A program made the translations under genes and the position numbers. 64,000 nucleotides of DNA from Pseudolysinimonas kribbensis (GTDB lineage: Bacteria > Actinomycetota > Actinomycetes > Actinomycetales > Microbacteriaceae), in assembly GCF_030161895.1 (NCBI RefSeq), contig NZ_BSVB01000001.1, positions 1,426,001-1,490,000 of the forward strand, in the 5' to 3' direction. The notes under the pieces are model-generated. The model had not been told where the DNA came from, did no database searches, and was given only the letters and a program-made list of their open reading frames with translations. The stretch's first letter is position 1. Each line of letters opens with the position of its first letter. Shown in pieces: positions 49,452 to 59,021 of this stretch.

Positions 49452-50488
49452 GACACCTCGCCGTTGCGCGCGCCGCGCCACATGTCGACGTCGACCGCGC
49501 CATCCACGAGCTCGTCGATGCGGGCCAGCTCGTCGGCCGCGAAGTCGAGCCGGGCGAGCGCGCCGACGTTCTGATCGAGCTGCTCGGGCGATGAGGCGCC
49601 GATGACGAGCGAGGTGACGCGCTCGTCGCGCAGCGCCCACGCCAGCGCGAGCTGGGCCAGCGACTGGTCGCGCGCGGCGGCGATCTCGTTGAGCGCGCGC
49701 AGCCGGCGCACGATGTCGTCGGTCACCCACGCGCCGTTGAACGACGCGCGCGACGCACGCGCCTCGTGGGTGTCGCCGAGGTACTTGCTCGTGAGCAGGC
49801 CCTGGGCGAGCGCGGTGAACCCGATGACGCCGGCGCCGACCTCGGCTGTCGCGTCGAGCAGGCCCTCGGTCTCGATCCAGCGGTTGAGCAGGGAGTACGA
49901 GGGCTGGTGGATGAGCAGGGGCGTGCCGAGCTCGCGCAGCAGCTCCGCCATCTTCCGCGTGTGGTCCGCGTCGTACGAGGAGATCCCGATGTAGAGCGCC
50001 TTGCCGCTGGTGACGGCGGTCGCGAGCGCCGCCGCGGTCTCCTCGAGCGGCGTGGACGAGTCGAAGCGGTGCGAGTAGAAGATGTCGACGTAGTCGAGAC
50101 CCATGCGCTGCAGCGATTGATCGAGCGACGCGAGCACGTACTTGCGCGAGCCGCCGCCCTGCCCGTACGGGCCGGGCCACATGTCCCAGCCCGCCTTGGT
50201 CGAGATGACGAGCTCATCGCGATACGGCGCGAAGTCCTCCCGCATGAGCCGGCCGAAGTTGACCTCCGCAGCGCCGTAGGGCGGTCCGTAGTTGTTCGCG
50301 AGGTCGTGGTGCGTGATGCCGAGGTCGAACGCCCGCCGGCTGATCGCGCGCTGCCGCTCGAAGGGCAGATCGTCGCCGAAGTTGTGCCAGTAACCGAGCG
50401 ACAGCAGCGGCAGGTCGAGGCCGGAGCGGCCGGTGCGGCGGTAGATCATGGAGCCGTCGTAGCGGGCCGGATCGGCGATGTAGGTCAT
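49448..50488 (-). CDS. Aldo/keto reductase, L-glyceraldehyde-3-phosphate reductase-like
   Basis: This AKR14-type protein of 346 residues (YghZ/Gpr-like) begins YIADPARYDGSMIYRRTGRS. ITHHDLANNYGPPYGAAE holds the catalytic Asp and Tyr, VISTKAGWDMWPGPYG the Lys, and DYVDIFYSHRFDSSTPLEET the His. Members reduce glyceraldehyde 3-phosphate and methylglyoxal. ATG 50488 fits the family start. It heads the operon with otnK and denD, so it may reduce a related short-chain sugar aldehyde (inference). It is intact. Confidence 0.85.
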   Translation of the reverse strand: MTYIADPARYDGSMIYRRTGRSGLDLPLLSLGYWHNFGDDLPFERQRAISRRAFDLGITHHDLANNYGPPYGAAEVNFGRLMREDFAPYRDELVISTKAGWDMWPGPYGQGGGSRKYVLASLDQSLQRMGLDYVDIFYSHRFDSSTPLEETAAALATAVTSGKALYIGISSYDADHTRKMAELLRELGTPLLIHQPSYSLLNRWIETEGLLDATAEVGAGVIGFTALAQGLLTSKYLGDTHEARASRASFNGAWVTDDIVRRLRALNEIAAARDQSLAQLALAWALRDERVTSLVIGASSPEQLDQNVGALARLDFAADELARIDELVDGAVDVDMWRGARNGEVS

Positions 50489-50564
50489 GTCACCAGCCTG
50501 GCACCGATCGAGTGCGCGCCCGATCACCCGCAGCCTCGCCGCCGAGGGGGCGCGGCATCCGGGC

Positions 50565-51116
50565 TCAGCGGGCGCGGGAGCCGGGGCCGAGGATGACGCC
50601 CCACACCCAGGCCGCGGCCGTCTCGGGTGAGGGCAGCGGGTCGCGCGTGAGCCACGCGCCGATGATCCCCAGCACCGAGCCGGTGATGCCGGCCGCCACG
50701 ACGTCGAGCGGCAGGTCGGGGAAGTCGGCGGAGCGGCCGACCTCGTCGCGCACGATGCGCTCCACCCGGGCCCGCAGCCGCGCCGTCGCGACCGCCGATC
50801 CGTGGTCGCCGAGGACCCGCCGATACAGCTCGGCGTGATCGGCGATGTGGGCGAAGTAGGTCGAGACGGCGAGAGGCGGCGCGTCGGCCATGTCGACCGC
50901 CTCGGGCAGGTTGGCCTCCGCCTCGTCGGCCGCCGCGTCGAGCGCGTCGGCCAGGAGGATCTCCTTGTCGGCGTAGTGCTGGTAGAAGCTCGAGCGGTTG
51001 ACGCCCGCGCGCTCCGCGATGTCGCCCACCGGGATGTCGTCGAGCGGCCGCTCCCGCGCGAGTTCGAACAGCGCCTCCTGCAGGCTGCGGCGCGTGCGGG
51101 CGATCCGAGGATCCAT
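50565..51116 (-). CDS. TetR-family regulator of the MMPL exporter
   Basis: This 183-residue repressor has an N-terminal helix-turn-helix (SLQEALFELARERPLDDIPVGDIAERAGVNRSSFYQHYADKEILL region). A TetR_C-type ligand domain ends AGITGSVLGIIGAWLTRDP. It is divergent from the MMPL transporter, and the 133-base gap contains an inverted repeat that is its probable operator. This regulator-pump pairing is standard for TetR/MMPL units. The ligand is unknown. Confidence 0.88.
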   Translation of the reverse strand: MDPRIARTRRSLQEALFELARERPLDDIPVGDIAERAGVNRSSFYQHYADKEILLADALDAAADEAEANLPEAVDMADAPPLAVSTYFAHIADHAELYRRVLGDHGSAVATARLRARVERIVRDEVGRSADFPDLPLDVVAAGITGSVLGIIGAWLTRDPLPSPETAAAWVWGVILGPGSRAR

Positions 51117-51161
51117 CCCGCCGATTCTGCCAGTCCGGCCGCTCCCGGCGTTCTGTCAGCA

Positions 51162-51187
51162 ACATATGTCGTTTTTCCGACATTTGT
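51162..51187. promoter_or_regulatory. Inverted-repeat operator between tetR and MMPL genes
   Basis: ACATATGTCG (51162-51171) and CGACATTTGT (51178-51187) match in 9 of 10 inverted bases over a 6-base T-rich spacer. It lies between the divergent genes, where the TetR repressor would block both promoters. Confidence 0.65.
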
Positions 51188-51249
51188 CGATTACGCTCGC
51201 CGACGGCTCGACGATGCGCCTCTCGCACCGCGACCCGAAAGGCGCTCCC

Positions 51250-53666
51250 ATGGCCGCACTCCTCGACCGGCTCGGTCGGTTCTCCGCCCGGCACCGCTGG
51301 AGCGTCGTCGGCGCCTGGGTGCTGCTGCTCGCCATCGCGGGCGGAGCCTTCGCGCTGTTCGGCGGGACGCTCTCGTCGACCTTCGACATCCCCGGTACGG
51401 CGACCGACAAGGTCACCACGCAACTCGAGCGCGAGCTCGGCAAAGTCGGCGGGGCGACCGGCACGATCGTGTTCCGCAGCGCGGACGGCACCGCCTTGAG
51501 CTCGGCACAGCAGAAGGACATTGCCGGCCTGCTCGACCGGATCGATCGGAAGAAGGGGTCTCCTCGACGATCGATCCGTACGACACACGGGCGCAGCAGC
51601 AGGCGAACGCGGCGAAGCTCGTCGCCGCGCAGGAGCAGCTGACCGCGGCACGCGCGCAGCTCGCCGCCGCGAAGGCGCAGGGCGCCGACATCTCCGCCCA
51701 GCTCGGCGAGCTCGACGCCCGGGCGGCGCAGCTCGACGCGGGCACGCGCCTGCTCTCGGCCTCGAAGGACCTGCGGATGGTCTCCGCCGACGGCAGCACC
51801 GCGATCGGCGTCGTGCAGTTCCGCGACACCCTGCTCGAGCTGCCCGCGAGCCAGAAGGCCGGTGTCGCGTCGGTCATCGACGCCGCGCACATCCCCGGCG
51901 TGCGGATCGACTCCTCCAGCGAGTTCTCCGACCAGGTCGACGGCATCGTCGGTCCGGGTGAGATCACGGGCGTCATCATCGCCGCGCTCGTGCTGGTCGT
52001 GATGTTCGGGGCCGTGCTGCCCGCCGTCATGCCGCTCGTGTCGTCCCTGGTCGGCGTGGGGGTCGGGGTCGCCGGTGCACTCGCCTTCTCCGGCACGATC
52101 GAGATGGGATCCGTCACGCCGGTGCTCGGCCTCATGCTGGGCCTCGCGGTGGGCATCGACTACTCGCTCTTCATCATCAACCGGCACCGGCGGCAGCTGA
52201 AGGAGGATGCCGCCGGCCGCGTCGATCGGACTGGCCAACGGCACCTCGGGCGGCGCCGTCGTGTTCGCCGGCTCGACCGTGCTGATCGCGCTGCTCGCGC
52301 TGGTCGTGACGGGCATCCCGTTCCTGACCCTCATGGGCGTCGTCGGCGCCGCGTGCGTGCTCGTCGCCGTGCTCGTGGCGATCACGCTGACCCCGGCGCT
52401 GTTGTCCCTGCTCGGGATGCGCGTGCTGAGCAGACGCGCACGCGCCCGCATCGGCCACCCCGGTCACGCGCAGACGACCCCGCGCCCGATCCGCACGCGA
52501 CGCGCCGTGCTCGGCGGCGCCCTCGCGATCGTCGCGCTGCTCGCCATCGCGGTGCCCGCGCTCTCGATGCGGCTCGGGCTGCCCGACGGCTCCGCCCAGG
52601 CGCAGGACTCGTCGTCGTACCGCGCGTACGAGACCGTGGCGCAGGAGTTCGGGGCCGGACGCAACGGGGCCCTGCTCGTCACGGCATCCCTGCCGCACGC
52701 CGCGTCGAAGGCCGACCTCACCACGACCGAGGCCGGCATCGTCGACACGCTCATGGCGCAGGATCACGTCGCGGGCGTCGCGCCGATCGGCGTGAACGGC
52801 GCGCGCGACTTCATCGCGTTCCAGGTGGTGCCGACGGGGGACCGTCGAGCGTCTCGACCGAGCAGCTCGTGCACACCCTGCGCGACGACGTGTCGCTCGG
52901 CTCCGGGGTCGGCGTCGACGTCGCAGGCCAGGCGAGCGGCAACATCGACATCTCGGAGAAGCTGGCCAGCATCCTGCCGACCTATCTCGCGGTCGTGGTC
53001 GGGCTCTCGCTGATCATCATGCTCGTCGTGTTCCGGTCGCTGCTCGTGCCGGTCATGGCCACGGCCGGGTTCGTGCTGTCGTTCCTCGCCGCGCTCGGCG
53101 CCATGACGGCGGTGTATCAGTGGGGCTGGCTCGGCGGCGTCTTCGGCGTGCACGACCCCGGACCGGTGCTCAACTTCGCGCCGGTGATCATCGTGGGCGT
53201 GCTGTTCGGGCTCGCGATGGACTACCAGCTGTTCCTGGTCTCCGGGATGCGGGAGGCGTACGTGCACGGCGTCCCAGCGCGGGCGGCGGTCGCCTCCGGC
53301 CTGCGCCACGGGCGCGCCGTCGTCACGGCCGCCGCGATCATCATGATCTCGGTCTTCGGCGGGTTCGTCTTCTCGCACCTCACCGCCATCAAGCCGCTCG
53401 GATTCGGGCTCGCGGCGGGGGTGCTGTTCGACGCCTTCGTGGTGCGCATGGTGCTGATCCCGTCACTCATGCACCTGGCCGGGCGCGCCGCCTGGTGGCT
53501 GCCGCGCTGGCTCGACCGGATGCTGCCGCACGTCGACATCGAGGGCTCGGCTCTCGAGCGTCCGCAACCGCATCCGGGTGCGACGGAGCACCGCCCGCCG
53601 GCGCGCCGCCCGCGGGTGCGCACCGGTGGCCGGATGCTGCCTCAGCCCGCCGTCGAACGCCGGTAG
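51250..53666 (+). CDS. MMPL/RND-family transporter (three frameshifts)
   Basis: This large inner-membrane exporter of about 806 residues restored is of the MMPL/YdfJ type. N-terminal FSARHRWSVVGAWVLLLAI precedes the first extracytoplasmic domain. LMLGLAVGIDYSLFIINRHRRQL carries the conserved Asp-Tyr, followed by SIGLANGTSGGAVVFAG. The second half has FGLAMDYQLFLVSGMREAYVHG. Three breaks at G runs need repair: 51555-51558, about 52204 (two bases) and 52836-52840. ATG 51250 follows AAAGG. It is controlled by the divergent TetR. It may export a lipid or drug. Confidence 0.85.
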
Positions 53667-54253
53667 GTCGTCACCGTCACGCCCGAGCCGAGGGGCCGCA
53701 CCTCGCCGCGCTCGAATCGCGAGAGCGGGAACCCGTCGGCGAACAGGCGCTTGCCGGTGCCGAGCACGATGGGGTAGACCGCGAGCCGGTACTCGTCGAC
53801 GAGGTCGTGCGCGGCGAGGATCGCCACGAGCCGCGAGCTGCCCCAGACCCGGATCTCGCCATCACGATGCTCCGCCCGGAGCCGGGCGACCTCGCCCGGC
53901 ACGTCGCGGAGCACACGGGTGTTGCGCCAGGTGGGATCGGTCAGCGTTGTCGAGGCGACGTACTTGGGGATGCGGTTGTAGCGGCGGGTCTGCTCGCCGA
54001 GGAACCCCTCCGCGTCCTCGCTCCACACCGCCCACGCGCCCAGCCAGATGTCGTAGGTCCGTCGCCCGAGCAGGAGGGCGCCGGTCCGGCTCTCCCAGTC
54101 CTGGATGATCGCGTCCAGTTCGGGGTCGTCGTCGCGGTGACGGGACTGCCAGCCGCCCAGCGCGAAGCCGCCGTCGCGGTCCTCCTCGAACATCCCGGGC
54201 CCCTGGATGACGCCGTCGAGCGTCACGAACTCCTGCACGACGATCTCGCTCAT
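53642..54253 (-). CDS. Dihydrofolate-reductase-family protein (RibD C-terminal-like)
   Basis: This 203-residue protein has the RibD C-terminal/DHFR fold (VVQEFVTLDGVIQGPGMFEEDRDGGF, then LLLGRRTYDIWLGAW, YVASTTLTDPTW and VDEYRLAVYPIVLGTGKRLF). Such stand-alone proteins are common in Actinobacteria and are not the trimethoprim-target enzyme; the substrate is unknown. It converges with the MMPL gene, overlapping by 25 bases, and overlaps the upstream hydroxy-acid oxidase stop by 4 bases. Confidence 0.85.
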   Translation of the reverse strand: MSEIVVQEFVTLDGVIQGPGMFEEDRDGGFALGGWQSRHRDDDPELDAIIQDWESRTGALLLGRRTYDIWLGAWAVWSEDAEGFLGEQTRRYNRIPKYVASTTLTDPTWRNTRVLRDVPGEVARLRAEHRDGEIRVWGSSRLVAILAAHDLVDEYRLAVYPIVLGTGKRLFADGFPLSRFERGEVRPLGSGVTVTTYRRSTAG

Positions 54254-55287
54254 CGGTCCTCTCCCCAGGCGGGCCGCACCATGCGGGGCGTGATGTCCGC
54301 CACGCTCGCGGCGCCGAGTCCGGCGATCGTGACGGCCGTCTCCTCGGCGAGGGTCGCGAGCATCGTCTCGAGGGCTTCCCGGCCGCCCGCGGCGAGCGCC
54401 CACAGCACCGGGCGGCCGATGCCCACCGCCGCCGCCCCGAGCGCGAGCGCCCGCACCACGTCGGCACCGGAGCGGATGCCGCCGTCGACGATCACGGGCG
54501 CCCGCCGGTCGACGGCCTCGACGATCTCGCGCAGCACCGCCGCGACCGGCACGACGCCGGCGAGCTGCCGCCGGCCGTGGTTGGACACGATGACGCCCGC
54601 GGCGCCGGCGTCGAGAGCTCGGAGGGCGTCATCCGGAGTCAGCACGCCCTTCGCCCAGACCGGCAGGCCGGCGCTCGCGACGAGCTCGGCGAGGTCGTCG
54701 GGCGTGATCGAGGTGTCGGCCGCGAAGCCCGCCCCGGCGCCGGTCAGCGGCACGTTCCCGCGCACCGCGACCGCGCCCGTGAGCGGCACGCGCCGGAACG
54801 CGGCGTCGGCCAGGATGCCGGGCACGTCCACCGTGAGCACGAGCGCGGACGCGCCGGCCGCCGCGCAGCGGGCCACGTAGTCGGTCGTGGCCGAGCGATC
54901 ATGCTGCAGATAGATCTGCGCCCACCACGGCGACGTCGCGGCGGCACCGAAGCGCTCGACGTCGACGGTCGCGTTGTTCGAGTAGCTCATGAGCATGCCG
55001 GCGGCACCCGCGGCGGCGGCGGTCGCGAGCTCGCCGTCGGGGTGCGCGCCGCCCTGCGACGCGCTCGCGGCGAGCATGATCGGCGAGGCGAACCGGTGGC
55101 CGCCGAGCTCGACCGTGGTGTCGATCGCGGTGAGCCCGGTCATGACGCGGGGCACGAGATCCCAGCGGTCCCAGGCGCGGGCGTCCCGCTCGGCATCGAA
55201 CCGGCCGTCGGCCGTGCCCTGGTAGAACGACCAGGCGTCGGCGGGCAGGGTCGCCTCGGCAGCGGCGCGCAGCGGTGCGAAGTCCAT
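54250..55287 (-). CDS. FMN-dependent alpha-hydroxy-acid oxidase
   Basis: This TIM-barrel flavoenzyme of 345 residues is related to lactate and glycolate oxidases. The N-terminal AWSFYQGTADGR, SPIMLAASASQGGAHPDGE, YLQHDRSATTDYV and LPVWAKGVLTPDDA (active Lys) lead to VIVSNHGRRQLAG with the catalytic His and Arg. APVIVDGGIRSGADVVRALALGA is the FMN phosphate site. The substrate is unknown. ATG 55287 overlaps by one base the stop of a 20-codon upstream frame. It is co-translated with the RibD-like gene. Confidence 0.88.
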   Translation of the reverse strand: MDFAPLRAAAEATLPADAWSFYQGTADGRFDAERDARAWDRWDLVPRVMTGLTAIDTTVELGGHRFASPIMLAASASQGGAHPDGELATAAAAGAAGMLMSYSNNATVDVERFGAAATSPWWAQIYLQHDRSATTDYVARCAAAGASALVLTVDVPGILADAAFRRVPLTGAVAVRGNVPLTGAGAGFAADTSITPDDLAELVASAGLPVWAKGVLTPDDALRALDAGAAGVIVSNHGRRQLAGVVPVAAVLREIVEAVDRRAPVIVDGGIRSGADVVRALALGAAAVGIGRPVLWALAAGGREALETMLATLAEETAVTIAGLGAASVADITPRMVRPAWGEDR

Positions 55288-55349
55288 CAGCTGTGCCCGT
55301 CGCCGACGGCGGAGCCGGACGTGTCGTTCGAGGCGGTGCGGGTGCGCAT
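55287..55349 (-). CDS. Possible 20-residue upstream peptide coupled to hydroxy-acid oxidase
   Basis: A short frame starts at ATG 55349, encodes MRTRTASNDTSGSAVGDGHS, and ends at a TGA sharing one base with the oxidase ATG (TGATG). The arrangement would allow termination-reinitiation coupling. No clear ribosome site was identified, and there is no family or regulatory codon run. It may be chance. Confidence 0.25.
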   Translation of the reverse strand: MRTRTASNDTSGSAVGDGHS

Positions 55350-55394
55350 GTCTTCAGCGTAGGAGGGCGGATGGGGCAGGGAGCGTCTGGCACC

Positions 55395-57929
55395 ATGTTG
55401 CCGGTGACGACCGTGCTGCTCCTCGACGACGGGTGGGAGCTGCACGAGGCGCTCGGCGAGACGTGGCGGTGGCGCGTCGGCATCCCGGCGGCGGGCCTGA
55501 ACAGCGTGAGCGCGTCGGCCGCCGGCCGCGGCGGGTGGTTCCCCGCGCGCGTGCCGGGGTCCGTGCTCGACGACCTCGTCGGCGACGGGCAGGCGCCCGA
55601 CCCGCGGCACGGGCGGGACAGCCGCGCGGGCGAGTGGGCCGCGACCCGCTCGTGGGTCTACCGGCGGGTCGTCGACGTGCCCCGACTCGAGCCGGACGAC
55701 CGTGTCGTGCTGGAGCTGGACGGCCTCGACCCCGGCGGCACGGTCTACTGGGACGGGGAGGACGTCGGGTCGGTCGACGGCATGTTCACGGCATCCCGGA
55801 TCGCGCTGCCCGCCGAGCCCGGACGGCACCAGCTGGCCATCGTGGTCGCGCCCGCTCCCGACGCCGAGCCGCAGGTCGGTAGAACCGAGCGCGTGACCCG
55901 GCTCGCCCCGCGGATGACGGCGGGCTGGGACTTCTGCCCCCGGATGCCGCACCAGGGCCTGTGGCGCCCCGTGCGGCTGCGGATCGGTCGGGCGCAGCTC
56001 GCCCGCGTGAGCGCCGACGCGCGGGTCGCCGACGGGCGCGGCACCGTCGAGGTGGGCATCGTGCTCGATGCGGCCGGGCGGACCGCCGTCGTCGCGGAGT
56101 TGACGGCCGGCGGCACGGTGCGTGCGCGGGTCGAGGCGACCGCCGCGCCGGGCCACAACCGCCTCGAGCTGGCTGTCGACGATCCGGAGCTCTGGTGGCC
56201 CGCCCGACTCGGCGCGCCGACGCTGTACGAGCTGCGGGTCAGCGCCGGGGACGAGACGCGCGTCCTGCCGATCGGGTTCCGCACGATCGAGTGGCACCCG
56301 AACCCCGGGGCGCCGGAGGGCGCCCACGACTACGCGCTCGCGGTCAACGGCACCGAGGTGCCGCTCGTGGGATGGAACTGGGTGCCCGTCGACGCGCGCT
56401 ACGGCACGATCGACGGGGCGCGCATCCGGCACCTGGTCGGCCTTGCGGCGGGCTCCGGCGCGCGGCTGCTGCGGGTCTGGGGCGGCGGGCTGCTCGAGTC
56501 GGAGGAATTCTATCGCGCGTGCGACGAGGCCGGGCTGCTGGTCTGGCAGGAGTTCCCGCAGTCGAGCTCCGGCATGCAGAGCGCACCGTCGCGCGATCCG
56601 GTGTTCGTCGCCGGTGCCGTCGCGGTCGCCCAGGAGGTGGTGCCCGGGCTGACCCACCACCCGAGCCTCGTGCTGTTCGGCGGCGGCAACGAGCTCGAGG
56701 ACGAGCGCGGGCCGCTCGAGGACGATCGCTCCCCCGTGCTCGCCGCGATGCACGACGCGGTCGAGCGGCTCGCACCCCGCCGCGGCTGGCTGCCGACGTC
56801 GCCGACCGGGCCCGTCTTCCACAACCGGATGGATCGCATCCGGGAGGCGCCGCTCGACCAGCACGACGTGCACGGCCCGTGGGAGCACCAGGGGCTCGTC
56901 GCGCACTACACGCTGTACAACGCGGGCACCTCGCTCGCCCACACCGAGTTCGGCGTCGAGGGCATGACGAACCGGCGGGCGCTCGACGCGCTCATCCCCG
57001 CGGAGCAGCAGTGGCCCGCGGGCCGCGACAACCCGGTCTACCGGCACCTCGGCGAGTGGTGGGACAACGAGACCCTCGTGCAGGAGGTCTTCGGCCAGCG
57101 GCTCACCGACGTCGACCGCCTGCTGCGGGCGAGCCAGCTGCTGCAGGCGGCCGGGCTGCAGTACGCGGTGGAGGCCGACCGGCGCCGTGCTCCGCGCTGC
57201 AGCATGGTGCTGCCGTGGCAGCTGCACGAGAGCTTCCCCAACGCGTGGTGCACCTCGAGCGTCGACTACCACGGCGAGCCGAAGCCTGCGTATCACGCCG
57301 TGGCGCGGGCGTTCGCGGCGGACCGGGTGACGCTGCGGATCGAGCGCGCGGCCGCCGCGGGCGAACCGCTCCGCGCCGAGGCGTGGGTCGGCAGCGAGGC
57401 CGGTCTCGACGCGGGTTCGACGCTCGCGCTGCGGCTGCGGGATGCGGCGGGCGCCCTCCTCGCGGAGACCTCGGCCGCGACGGAGGGTCCGGTCACTGCG
57501 CCGCGGCGGGTCACCGCGCTGACCGCCGACGCCCTCCCCGGGGACGCCGTCGTGATCTGGGAGGCCGAGTGGCGCAGCCGCGAGGGCCGCGTGCTCGACA
57601 TCGAGCGCACGATCGTCTCGACCGGCGCCGACCTGACGCCCCTGCTCGACCTGCCCGATGCCGAGGTGGAGGTGCACGCGGAGATCGACGGCGACGTCTG
57701 GACGGTCGGCATCCGGCACGTCGGCGGCCCCGCGGCGATCGCGCTCGCACTCCATGACGCGCGCCCGATCGAGGCGCCCGGCTGGCCGGTCGCCGACGGC
57801 GACCCGCGGCCCCTGCTGCCCGGCGAGACGCGCGAGCTGCATGTCAGGTGGCGCGACGACGACCCGGCCGGGCGCGCACTCGTGCTCGACGGCTGGAACG
57901 TGCCGGCGCAGCCGATCGACCCGCACTGA
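55395..57929 (+). CDS. Glycoside hydrolase family 2 protein, beta-mannosidase-like
   Basis: This 844-residue enzyme has the GH2 layout. A sugar-binding sandwich comes first (WVYRRVVDVPRLEPDDRVVLELDGLD), then an immunoglobulin-like domain (PELWWPARLG), then the catalytic barrel. VGWNWVPVDARYG, LLRVWGGGLLESEEFYRACDEAGLLVWQEFP, the acid/base Glu in LVLFGGGNELED and the nucleophile Glu in HTEFGVEGM match beta-mannosidases. No signal peptide, so cytosolic. ATG 55395 is chosen; GTG 55404 is possible. It is intact and stands as a single gene converging on an oxidoreductase. Confidence 0.88.
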   Translation: MLPVTTVLLLDDGWELHEALGETWRWRVGIPAAGLNSVSASAAGRGGWFPARVPGSVLDDLVGDGQAPDPRHGRDSRAGEWAATRSWVYRRVVDVPRLEPDDRVVLELDGLDPGGTVYWDGEDVGSVDGMFTASRIALPAEPGRHQLAIVVAPAPDAEPQVGRTERVTRLAPRMTAGWDFCPRMPHQGLWRPVRLRIGRAQLARVSADARVADGRGTVEVGIVLDAAGRTAVVAELTAGGTVRARVEATAAPGHNRLELAVDDPELWWPARLGAPTLYELRVSAGDETRVLPIGFRTIEWHPNPGAPEGAHDYALAVNGTEVPLVGWNWVPVDARYGTIDGARIRHLVGLAAGSGARLLRVWGGGLLESEEFYRACDEAGLLVWQEFPQSSSGMQSAPSRDPVFVAGAVAVAQEVVPGLTHHPSLVLFGGGNELEDERGPLEDDRSPVLAAMHDAVERLAPRRGWLPTSPTGPVFHNRMDRIREAPLDQHDVHGPWEHQGLVAHYTLYNAGTSLAHTEFGVEGMTNRRALDALIPAEQQWPAGRDNPVYRHLGEWWDNETLVQEVFGQRLTDVDRLLRASQLLQAAGLQYAVEADRRRAPRCSMVLPWQLHESFPNAWCTSSVDYHGEPKPAYHAVARAFAADRVTLRIERAAAAGEPLRAEAWVGSEAGLDAGSTLALRLRDAAGALLAETSAATEGPVTAPRRVTALTADALPGDAVVIWEAEWRSREGRVLDIERTIVSTGADLTPLLDLPDAEVEVHAEIDGDVWTVGIRHVGGPAAIALALHDARPIEAPGWPVADGDPRPLLPGETRELHVRWRDDDPAGRALVLDGWNVPAQPIDPH

Positions 57930-57952
57930 TCCGCGAGCGCGGGCAGCAGGTC

Positions 57953-58983
57953 CTAGAGCGCCCCGAGTGTGCGGCGGGCCTCGTCGATCGAATCGAGCAC
58001 GTCGATCGCGGTCGACAGCGGGTGCAGCGGCGAATCGACCCGGCCCCCGGCGATGTACTCGGCGACCGCCGACGCCTGCCAGGCGAGCCCGTCTCGGAAG
58101 ACGAATCCCGAGTCGTCCGCGTAGCGCAGGCGCCGCCCCTCGGGGCCGACGACCGTGAGCCCGCCCGGCGCGAGGAACATCGGATCGACCTCGATCCGCG
58201 CGTCGGTACCGCAGACCAGGGCCCCGCTCGGCGAGGCGAACAGCAGCGAGGTGCCGAGCATCGCCTGCGCGCCGTTCGCGTACTCCAGCAGCAGGGACGC
58301 CTGGTCGTCCACCCCGGTCGGGGCCAGCGAGCCGGCGACCGTCATGCGCTCGGGCGCGCCGAGGAGGAGGTGCGCGAACCACAGCACGTACACGCCGAGG
58401 TCGAGGAGAGCCCCGCCGCCGAGCGCCGGATCCCAGGCACGGCCGGACGGGTCGAAGCGGGAACGCCCCGAGAAGTCGGCGGTCACGAGGCGGAGCTCGC
58501 CGAGCCCGCCGTCCGCGACGAGGCGCACGAGCACGTCGGTCTGCGGCTGGTAGCGCGACCACATGGCCTCCCCGCGAACACGCCCGCGGCGGCGGCCGCA
58601 TCGCGGATGTCGCGCGCCTCGGCCGCCGTGACCGCGATCGGCTTCTCGATGAGCACGTGCTTGCCCGCGGCGATCGCGAGCAGGGCGTTCTCCCGGTGCT
58701 CGCTGTGCGGCGTGGCGATGTAGACGACGTCGACCTCGGGGTCGGAGACGAGCTGCTCGTAGTCGCCGTGCACGCGGATGATGCCGCGAGGCTCGGCGAA
58801 CGCCCGCGCCCGTTCGGCGGAGCGGGAGCCGACCGCGACGACCCGCTGGTCGGTGTAGGCATGGACGGCGTCGGTGAAGTCGGCCGCGATCCTGCCGGGG
58901 CCGAGGACGCCCCAGCGTACGACGGGGCCGCCGCGCAGCGGCGTGACCCGGGGGTCGGGGAGGGCGGAGGGGAACGGGCTCAT
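57953..58983 (-). CDS. Gfo/Idh/MocA-family oxidoreductase (frameshifted)
   Basis: This NAD(P)-dependent sugar-type dehydrogenase of about 343 residues opens VVRWGVLGPGRIAADFTDAV (Rossmann). VDVVYIATPHSEHRENALLAIAAGKHVLIEKPIAVTA with the EKP catalytic Lys follows. The C-terminal domain has GGGALLDLGVYVLWFAHLLLG. One base is missing in the C4 run at 58570-58573. ATG is at 58983. It converges with the GH2 gene and is divergent from a lactonase 38 bases away, so together they may act on one carbohydrate (inference). Confidence 0.85.
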
Positions 58984-59021
58984 GAGCCCAATGTAGGAAC
59001 ATGGGCGCGGAAGGGAGCGTC

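Noticed and set aside
55287..58862. 3.5-kb reverse-strand open frame opposite the GH2 gene
   Set aside because: The forward strand encodes a complete GH2 enzyme with catalytic motifs. The reverse translation is low-complexity and matches nothing.
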